Below are positions 8,101-11,698 of a DNA stretch of 11,698 nt, one piece after another. How positions within the stretch are numbered: position 1 is the first letter of the stretch; each line of letters opens with the position of its first letter. The notes under the pieces are model-generated. The model was given only the letters and a program-made list of their open reading frames with translations. It made no database searches and was not told where the DNA came from. The position numbers and the translations under genes are program-made. Source of the DNA: Cephalothrix simula (Eukaryota > Nemertea > Palaeonemertea > Archinemertea > Cephalotrichidae); contig JAXIUW010196732.1 in NCBI GenBank assembly GCA_035591015.1, positions 1 through 11,698 of the forward strand, given 5' to 3'.

Positions 8101-11100
8101 AATGGGGAACCAATTTGTCGTAGACTGAGCAAGAACGGGGTGACTCTGGAAAATTGGAAATCCTGGAAAAGTCAGGAAATTGCAAAAATGTCATTGAAAT
8201 GTCAGGGAATTTACAATAATTGGATAAAACCCTGGAAAAGTCAGGGAAAATTACAAAATTTTGTGTCAACGTATCAACGTTTTTCCTGCAGATTAAAAAT
8301 TTTTCGCAACAAATTTTTGTGCATCATCCAATTTTTGCCGCAAAGCGAAAACTTATTTTTGCTCAAAAGTATTTATTGCGAAGTCTGAAAATTTTGAATA
8401 CATATATGTCGGGAAAAAGTCGTTGAAATATCAGGAAATTTTATCTGTGGTCACCCTGTTCAATAGGTATGTTGCGAAATAACTGGAGTTTAAAACTTAG
8501 ATGTAGAACCGGGAATGTAAAGTTAAAGAATTTTAGCAAGAACGGTGAATATCATGTCGCATGTCCGCGTACTCGTGTTCTTGCGAGTTCATTGCATTAT
8601 TTAAGATTTTTTACAACTTACGTATTACGGATACGCAACTTATGGATACACAACTTGCGAATACGCAACTACAGACTTGGTCAAACTTTGCAACTTATGG
8701 ATACGCATTCACAAGTTTACGCAGATCTGCTCGTTTCGGATATGCAACTTATGGACCCAAAAAAAAACTTACGGACTCGCAAGTCACGAATAAAAATGTT
8801 AGGCAAATGCGTATTAGGGTATATAAAATTGACTGCGTTAGGATGCGCTATTTCCGAATAAGCCACTTACGTTGTTTAAGTTGCGTATCCGTAATTTTTA
8901 GATTTTGGCAATAACTTTGGTTTAAGCCGCAAATTGCGTATCGTTTATTTTGTACGCATGATATCGATTCACGGAACATGCGTATCCGTAAATTGCGCAA
9001 TGCGCATCCACAAATTGCTCTTAACATGAGGAGCATGTCGCAGCTTCGGGAAAAGCAGCTTGCGGATACACAACTGACGCAAACGCATATTCCCCAAACG
9101 TATATCATGCATTGCCCTTAGAAACTATACGGATTAAGCGACATGCAATTCGCGGATGTACAGCTATTTCTAACACAATGCATGATACACGTTTGGGGAA
9201 TACACGCGTTTCCGTAAATTTGCGTATCCGCAAAGTGCTTTTCCCGCGGCTGCGATATGCGATTTGTGGTTCTTGTTCGATCTGCGTAATGTGCGTATCC
9301 TTAAGTTCGCCGATCTGCGAATTTTCTCTATTACACATTATGTGCAGTCGTGGAACATATCCACAAATCAAGGACTCTAATTCTGCATTTAACATGACTT
9401 ATAAATAGCATAAAGCTCTTGAATGATTGGCCCTTATGACAAAAATTTATTTATTTTAGATGATGTTCCCGGACCTAATCATTATAAAATTAAGAGCAAG
9501 TGTAGTGGACCCGCCTTTACCATGGCAAAGCGTTTCGAGTCACCTGAAGGTATTTATGGCTATCGTTCATTAATTAAAGTATAAACTATGTATAATGATA
9601 AAAGATTTTCCGTGCTGCAACTGTACGTATTGTATCTTGTATAAATTTCTATAAATATTTGAAGTTTGAACATTCATTGATAAACGTCTTTGGGGATTTG
9701 AGCTATTATTGTTTTTTAATGGCATGTGTTTTAACTTTATTTATAATGCTTCGTCTGAACAAGGGACAAGTTTTTAAAAAAAAAATATACCATGGCCAAT
9801 TTCATTAGAGGATGATTTATAAATGAAAAATGAGAAAAAAGAAAATCGGTTTCCTGGTTACTTTCTGAGATATGCGCATGCGCAGTGTTAACAATCAGTA
9901 TGTGCATGCCTGAACCTGAAATCTTACGTTGCCATTCCGATTCTGTGGGGTAACTTTAGCTATAAACTCACTGCATTTCTAATGTCCAAATGTAACCGTA
10001 ACGAGATATAAGAATATCCGGGGAAAGCGGGCAAATATTCTGAATTTTATACCCCGTAAATGCATTCGAAAGCTAATATATCCCCAGATCACGGTTCTAA
10101 AGGAAAGTGAGCCTATATAATTGAAAGGCACCGTCAGATTTTTGATTTATGCATACTGTATTTTAACACTGCGCATGACGACCATGACCGCATGCGCGTA
10201 TCTCAGAAAGTAGCCAGGAAATCGATTTTTTCTCATTTTTCATATAGTAGATCATCCTCTAACGATTCCCGAAAAAATTGGCCATGTTCAGACGAAGCGT
10301 GTTAATCATATCTATTTTAGATAAAACTAAACCTGGCCCAGCTGCCTACCGACCCGAACTATCATGGCATCGTGGAAAATTCAGTATGGGAAAAAGACCA
10401 AAAAGTGGCAAAAGTAAGTTTTTACTTATTCTGCCCATTGTTGCACAGTACATGTTATACGAGAACATGGGGTACCATGTCTAATGATATATAATATATA
10501 TAACACAAGGGATGTATAGTTATTTTATGGGGTTCCTATTTTCCTGGTTACCACAAATCCCAAAAATCGATAATTTGCTGATTTCTCAATGTTATCCATA
10601 AGAAATATGGTATATACATGTATAACACATTCTCTGGTGATTGATATGAATTATATCACGAGTGTTCTGTGTCTAACGGGCTTGCCCCCGAGTGCTCTTT
10701 TTAGTTAGGGACCCGAACACGAGTGATATAATTCATATAAATCACCAGAGTGTGTTATAGATTGTATTTAATGTCTTTAGTTTCCGCTAAACAGAAGAGC
10801 TGTCGGCGTAGTAATATTATTAATTTTGTGTTATTACACTAGTGGAATATCAAGCTGATACTACATGCATATGACAATAAACATTGATAAAAGATTACAC
10901 GTATTAAATACATACATATATATATATATAGCATATATAACACGTCTTTCAATTGACGGAGGAACTCGTCAATAAAACATCCGAACGTCGTATTTTGACG
11001 TGTACGACGAAAATATGGAATGACGCATGACGCACGAAAACAGGACATAAAATCAAAGATTATTCGATGCGTGACGTTCTATCCAAACAATAACGTTTTT

Positions 11101-11589
11101 GACGAACACCCTTATGAGTCCCTTATGGATCATCTCGTCCCACCAACCCCTGATTCGGTTGAATACAGACAACGGTTACATTGTCTACTGATCTTGACCA
11201 AAATATTCAAAAATGACCTCCGGAATAAACATTGGCCACGTCTACAGCGCAGTGACATAAAACCCACCATTTTACCCCATTTACCTTGACCGTTTCCAGT
11301 GAATATAGTTTATAGGTCAAAATTTCTTATTTATTATCTGAAATTGAGTCTAATAATTGTCTTTCGCATTTGACCCGATGAGCAAAATAGGCAAGAAATT
11401 GTGAATTTCCCTATAGTCAACCCTTAAATTCATGACAGGGAAGAAGTAACCCTACATAAGTCATATTACATATTTGAGATCAATAGGGGCCCAGAAAGAC
11501 AAATATCTAAAAATTTTTCTCCTAGGAGGCGTTTGAAATTTCAGAATTTGTCCCAAATAGTGGACATTATGCATGGAAGGGTATAAAAG
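2024..11589 (+). CDS. sperm-tail PG-rich repeat (SHIPPO/STPGR) protein, spliced gene, 3' end not in window
   Basis: The coding join is 2024-2174, 2866-3033, 3133-3234, 3885-4037, 5603-5764, 6485-6598, 6690-6782, 7185-7307, 7718-7822, 9460-9549, 10321-10413 and probably 11545-11589. Exons 1-11 give 451 codons plus one base. After a basic N-terminus come about eleven SHIPPO repeats, twelve with the last exon. Each has a (P)xPxxxY half, clearest in VPGPGNYDL, VPGPNHYKI and KPGPAAYRP, then a half like SPAYSMGG or GKFSMGKR. The tyrosine is kept in every repeat. The family (Pfam SHIPPO-rpt; ODF3/CIMAP and STPG proteins) associates with microtubules of cilia and sperm flagella; no enzyme activity is known. 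All introns are phase 1 and all internal exons are multiples of three. I cannot assign the orthologue, so no symbol is given. No stop codon is reached, so the end probably lies beyond 11698. Confidence 0.88.
2175..2865 (+). other. intron 1
   Basis: AT-rich phase-1 intron with an exact GTAAGT donor and a TTTTTAG acceptor. It contains the AT simple repeat (2264-2330) and two short palindromes, GGCAG/CTGCC at 2392-2407 and CGGCAGGTTCTGCCG near 2507. At 2792-2799 the sequence AG|GTAAGT joins an acceptor dinucleotide directly to a perfect donor. I see no coding sequence in it. Confidence 0.7.
2264..2330. repeat. AT-rich simple repeat (AATATT/ATTAAT type)
   Basis: Nearly pure A/T, with repeated TTAATATT and ATTATTAATAAT units. 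Much of it is self-complementary and could fold. It is simple low-complexity sequence inside intron 1. Confidence 0.8.
2866..3033 (+). CDS. STPGR gene exon 2
   Basis: After the TTTTTAG acceptor the frame reads ITRTSMGEWIVRPGETP and so on. The first repeat follows, with LPTPAPSDYDP as its first half and RYASPNYSVGGVFRPEKR as its second, a classic SHIPPO ending. Length is 168 nt, with phase 1 at both ends. The donor at 3034 is an exact GTAAGT. Confidence 0.9.
3133..3234 (+). CDS. STPGR gene exon 3
   Basis: Preceded by TTTTGTTTTTAG and only 99 nt downstream of exon 2. It encodes TYEVGPADYNTSKNMVW, giving the GPADY core, then HRKSIALKGKGKHHIR, a basic second half without the usual PxYS. Length is 102 nt with phase 1 at both ends. 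The donor AG|GTACAT at 3235 is weaker than most in this gene. Confidence 0.87.
3345..3370. repeat. 26-bp near-perfect palindrome
   Basis: Twelve of thirteen base pairs match around the centre GTAC at 3356-3359; the core CCCTCCGTACGGAGGG is perfect. It is very GC-rich compared with the surrounding intron 3. It may be the core of a small mobile fold-back, but no target-site duplication is evident. Confidence 0.7.
3578..3632. repeat. 55-bp imperfect hairpin
   Basis: GTGTTAAATA (3578-3587) pairs with TATTTAACAC (3623-3632), and an inner arm TTCGAGGGAC pairs with GTCCCGAGAA apart from two mismatches. It resembles a small MITE-like fold-back in intron 3. Confidence 0.6.
3885..4037 (+). CDS. STPGR gene exon 4
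   Basis: The acceptor is at 3883-3884. The frame gives VDSDHMIGAAQYNIRHNEFG, a degenerate first half in which Pro-Gly is replaced by GAAQY but the tyrosine is kept. STGRKISIVGTRGTF follows as the second half, then a Pro/Asn-rich spacer NNGPPNSGIQPVDTH. Length is 153 nt with phase 1 at both ends. The donor is GTATGT at 4038. The repeat is divergent, but phase and splice sites fit exactly. Confidence 0.82.
4460..4552. repeat. 31-bp inverted repeat, fold-back element
   Basis: The left arm 4460-4490 (TTCTCCTAGACTGGAAA...) and right arm 4522-4552 (...TTTCCAGTCTAGGAGAA) are reverse complements at 30 of 31 positions, with a 31-nt spacer. Such high arm identity suggests a young insertion or arm homogenisation. 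A transcript would form a strong hairpin. No target-site duplication is obvious. Confidence 0.88.
4560..4624. repeat. nested hairpins bounded by GTTCCAT/ATGGAAC
   Basis: The outer arms are GTTCCAT (4560-4566) and ATGGAAC (4618-4624). Two alternative inner stems share a strand: GAGGGAG/CTCCCTC (4582-4588, 4591-4597) and CCCTCGA/TCGAGGG (4593-4599, 4606-4612). A similar CGTTCCATCG lies at about 4250. It begins 7 bp after the 4460-4552 fold-back. Confidence 0.6.
4895..5580. repeat. degenerate repeat field, GCGTATCCGTAA / GCATGATATGCATTC family
   Basis: Diverged units recur: TTCACGGAACATGCGTTTCC (from 4909), TACGCATGA (about 5013), GCGTGATATGCATTC (about 5252), ACGCATGATATACATTG followed by GCGCGTATCCGTCA (about 5362-5397), and GCGTGATATGCATTCGTGGA (about 5523). 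Spacing is irregular, so this is an old, decayed satellite-like or dispersed repeat rather than a clean tandem array. The same family fills much of intron 9. Confidence 0.6.
5603..5764 (+). CDS. STPGR gene exon 5 (two repeats)
   Basis: After GTTTTTTAG the frame reads FLTPGCSYRPNSGEG, with the PGCSY core, then GPAKTFGLQASGK as a second half. A second core, YGPGPAAYFVES, follows, with GGAHSF as its second half. Unlike its neighbours this exon holds two repeats. Length is 162 nt with phase 1 at both ends. The donor GTAAAA at 5765 is weak, but it is the one that keeps the phase. Confidence 0.86.
5765..6484 (+). other. intron 5
   Basis: Phase-1 intron of 720 bp ending in TTTTGCTTTCCAG. It holds a copy of the interspersed repeat also seen near position 49-112 (here 6060-6145), followed by an A/T-rich stretch with repeated TTTCCCAAATT. 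No exon-like sequence was found. Confidence 0.65.
6060..6145 (+). repeat. second copy of the interspersed repeat
   Basis: 6081-6116 matches the reverse complement of 69-104 at about 30 of 36 positions, and further similarity (TTCATTTTTTCCTCCC against TTCACTTTTTTCCTC) continues to about 6145. It is C-rich then T-rich. It is probably a dispersed mobile-element fragment; class not recognised. Confidence 0.5.
6485..6598 (+). CDS. STPGR gene exon 6
   Basis: Encodes AGDDENPAPNSYDLGTTIG, with the PAPNSYDL core, then KAVAKSISGRHGTGRGPS, a reduced second half. Length is 114 nt with phase 1 at both ends. The acceptor (TTTCCAG) and the exact GTAAGT donor at 6599 are both strong. Confidence 0.9.
6690..6782 (+). 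CDS. STPGR gene exon 7
   Basis: Only 91 nt after exon 6, with acceptor GCCTTTCAG. Encodes FVPAPNMYSLPGTI and then TDAPLGFKWTEFE, a typical first and second half. Length is 93 nt with phase 1 at both ends; the donor is GTGAGT at 6783. Confidence 0.9.
6783..7184 (+). other. intron 7
   Basis: Phase-1 intron of 402 bp ending in TTATGTTTCAG. It contains a short perfect hairpin, GTCCCCGA (6824-6831) with TCGGGGAC (6833-6840), and another small one around CGGAAGTAGTCACTTCGG (about 6961). Otherwise I see nothing in it. Confidence 0.65.
7185..7307 (+). CDS. STPGR gene exon 8
   Basis: Encodes KPSPSPNAYNVTNVCLK, with the PSPNAY core, then KAPIYSCRMFTKPCFPD and a short spacer. It has three cysteines, more than any other repeat in the gene. 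Length is 123 nt with phase 1 at both ends; the donor is an exact GTAAGT at 7308. Confidence 0.9.
7308..7717 (+). other. intron 8
   Basis: Phase-1 intron of 410 bp ending in TATTTTTCAG. Most of it is the GC-rich composite repeat at 7374-7650. No coding sequence was found. Confidence 0.65.
7374..7650. repeat. GC-rich composite repeat: 22-bp tandem units plus inverted repeat
   Basis: Related 22-bp units occur at 7392-7413 and 7428-7449 around a shared CTTCCAGCG core, with a 14-bp partial unit between (7414-7427) and another partial one after (7450-7466). Downstream, AGTTACACTT (7530-7539) pairs with AAGTGTAACT (7641-7650). The inverted similarity continues inward for about 30 bp, where TTCCAGCGTCC pairs imperfectly with GGACGCTGCAAGG. 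The inverted part looks like a 121-bp MITE-type element whose arms share the CCAGCG units. Confidence 0.6.
7718..7822 (+). CDS. STPGR gene exon 9
   Basis: This is the best-preserved repeat: DPNVPGPGNYDLTKK, then SPAYSMGGQRRQFK, matching the SHIPPO consensus in both halves. Length is 105 nt with phase 1 at both ends. The acceptor is TTTTTCAG and the donor GTACGT at 7823. Confidence 0.94.
8133..8461. mobile_element. small non-autonomous DNA-transposon-like element (CAGGGTGAC termini)
   Basis: GAACGGGGTGAC (8133-8144) and GTCACCCTGTTC (8450-8461) are inverted repeats at 11 of 12 positions. Inside, CCTGGAAAAGTCAGG occurs twice exactly (8162-8176, 8231-8245), with other CAGG(G)AAATT copies. CAGGG-type ends recall hAT-like elements, but I see no matching 8-bp target duplication, so the class is unassigned. 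It encodes no transposase. Confidence 0.5.
8505..9400. repeat. degenerate repeat field in intron 9, same family as intron 4
   Basis: Units such as GCGTATCCGTAA, or on the other strand GGATACGCAACTT, recur at about 8628-8775, 8883, 8980, 9063, 9205-9235 and 9292. The part at 8628-8775 is nearly tandem with units of roughly 16-18 bp. A 25-bp stretch at 8968-8992 matches 4909-4933 in intron 4 at 24 of 25 positions, tying the two fields together. Confidence 0.65.
9089..9201. repeat. 26-bp inverted repeat within the degenerate repeat field
   Basis: ATTCCCCAAACGTATATCAT... (9089-9114) and its reverse complement at 9176-9201 match at 25 of 26 positions, with about 61 nt between them. The arms end in the ATGCATTG/CAATGCAT part of the repeat family, so the fold-back was probably made from family units. 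Confidence 0.8.
9460..9549 (+). CDS. STPGR gene exon 10
   Basis: The acceptor is TTATTTTAG. Encodes DVPGPNHYKIKSK and then SGPAFTMAKRFESPE, a strong repeat in both halves. Length is 90 nt with phase 1 at both ends; the donor is AAG|GTATTT at 9550. Confidence 0.92.
9550..10320 (+). other. intron 10
   Basis: Phase-1 intron of 771 bp, mostly occupied by the large palindromic element 9748-10298. The last 22 nt (GTGTTAATCATATCTATTTT then AG) are a self-contained acceptor with a TTAAT branch-point-like site at 10302-10306. Confidence 0.7.
9748..10298. mobile_element. 551-bp imperfect palindrome, MITE-like fold-back
   Basis: GCTTCGTCTGAAC (9748-9760) and GTTCAGACGAAGC (10286-10298) are perfect terminal inverted repeats. 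Inward, matching blocks continue with small gaps: CATGGCCAATT, TAGAGGATGAT, GAAAAATGAGAAAAAA, TTTCCTGG-TACTTTCTGAGATA and GCGCAGTGTTAA (left) each have a reverse complement on the right. The arms are thus about 150 bp each (9748-9906, 10149-10298), and weaker pairing may extend through the centre. No ORF or clear target duplication is seen, so this is a non-autonomous element of unknown family. Confidence 0.75.
10321..10413 (+). CDS. STPGR gene exon 11
   Basis: Encodes KTKPGPAAYRPELSWH and then RGKFSMGKRPKSGK, a full repeat. Length is 93 nt with phase 1 at both ends; the donor at 10414 is an exact GTAAGT. This is the last exon supported by a complete repeat. Confidence 0.92.
10621..10759. mobile_element. 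139-bp palindromic MITE-like element
   Basis: The left arm begins TATAACACATTCTCTGGTGA and the right arm ends TCACCAGAGTGTGTTATA. The roughly 46-bp arms match with few mismatches and one 2-base gap, then CTAAC/GTTAG pairs further in. TA at both ends would suit a TA-target (Tc1/mariner-like) MITE, but the superfamily is inference. It encodes nothing. Confidence 0.78.
10914..10932. repeat. TA microsatellite
   Basis: About nine consecutive TA/AT dinucleotides inside a longer ATA-rich stretch of intron 11. Confidence 0.75.
11545..11589 (+). CDS. probable STPGR gene exon 12 (45 nt)
   Basis: TTGAAATTTCAG is followed by AA, then FVPNSGHYAWKGIK, then AAAG|GTAATT. The start FVPxxxxYxxxG parallels exon 7 (FVPAPNMYSLPG), and the tyrosine falls where the repeat requires it. 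Length is a multiple of three, and both splice sites are in phase 1, as for every other exon. It would supply only the first half of a repeat, with the second half in an exon beyond the window. Being short, it could still be a chance match. Confidence 0.55.
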
Positions 11590-11698
11590 GTAATTTCTTT
11601 TTTGGGCATTTTCTGGGACAATATGACTTGTTTGACTGTAAAAGGGATATAATGCTTTGAAACACCCCACGAGAAGTAAAATAAGCCTAAGTTTACGC

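Larger units (their letters stand above)
7823..9459 (+). other. intron 9 (repeat-rich)
   Basis: The longest intron (1637 bp). It contains a small element with terminal inverted repeats (8133-8461) and a degenerate repeat field (about 8505-9400) that includes a 26-bp inverted repeat. The many ORFs at 8469-9408 on both strands are translated repeats (recurring LRIRN and ICG-type strings), not genes. No missed repeat exon was found. Confidence 0.65.
10414..11544 (+). other. intron 11 (if exon 12 is real; otherwise region downstream of exon 11)
   Basis: Holds the palindromic element 10621-10759, a TA-rich microsatellite (10914-10932), and two small hairpins, ATTGACG/CGTCAAT (10952-10973) and CGTCGTA/TACGACG (10986-11009). 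AATAAA occurs at 10971-10976 but no stop codon in frame with exon 11 supports a gene end here. The ORF at 11020-11289 has no recognisable motif. Confidence 0.5.

Noticed and set aside
8469-9408. Several overlapping ORFs of 86-130 codons on both strands
   Set aside because: Their translations are made of recurring short strings that mirror the degenerate DNA repeat, they overlap one another on both strands, and none has a known motif.
10971-10976. AATAAA as the poly(A) signal of the repeat-protein gene
   Set aside because: No stop codon in frame with exon 11 precedes it in a supported exon, and a further exon is likely at 11545. AATAAA also occurs by chance in several other introns.
11020-11289. 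Open frame of about 89 codons between exon 11 and the candidate exon 12
   Set aside because: No repeat motif or family similarity that I recognise, and no splice sites placing it in the gene. It may be chance or a remnant of something I cannot identify.

Overview
The window looks like nuclear DNA of an animal, most likely an invertebrate. It is AT-rich, its coding sequence is cut into short exons with GT-AG splice sites (many donors are exact GTAAGT), and its introns of about 0.1-1.6 kb are full of small fold-back and degenerate repeats. Nothing here is bacterial: there is no operon structure, no rRNA or tRNA, no CRISPR array. I cannot name the species.

Two protein-coding genes lie head to tail on the + strand. 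Positions 1-919 hold the 3' end of a PIGT gene (GPI transamidase subunit): an intron with interspersed repeats, then the last coding exon (586-919). This exon has the conserved PTPDFSMPYNVIC block, the single membrane segment, and a long charged tail ending in KKTK, which fits a KKXX ER-retrieval signal. About 1.1 kb of non-coding DNA follows. Its last 110 bp contain a perfect CRE (TGACGTCA) and an X-box-like palindrome, plausible promoter elements for a ciliary or testis gene.

From 2024 to the right-hand end runs one gene for a sperm-tail PG-rich repeat (SHIPPO/STPGR) protein. Eleven exons are well supported, encoding 451 codons plus one base, and a twelfth of 45 nt is likely at 11545-11589. 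No stop codon is reached, so the gene probably continues beyond the window. Every intron is phase 1 and every internal exon is a multiple of three. Nearly every exon from exon 2 onward holds one repeat: a (P)xPxxxY half followed by a (P)xYS(M/F)G half. Exon 5 holds two. Family members sit on or in the microtubules of cilia and sperm flagella.

The introns explain most of the remaining DNA. Intron 1 has an AT-rich simple repeat. Introns 3 and 4 have several hairpins, including a 30/31-matched fold-back at 4460-4552. Introns 4 and 9 share a degenerate GCGTATCCGTAA-type repeat. Intron 8 has GC-rich tandem and inverted repeats. Intron 9 also has a small element with terminal inverted repeats. Intron 10 has a 551-bp imperfect palindrome ending 22 nt before exon 11, and intron 11 has a 139-bp palindromic MITE-like element.

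The two genes have no obvious shared pathway: PIGT acts in GPI anchoring at the ER and the repeat protein in axonemes. I found no convincing new biological system. The points of most interest are the exon-repeat architecture, the dense intronic fold-backs and the unusual PIGT tail.
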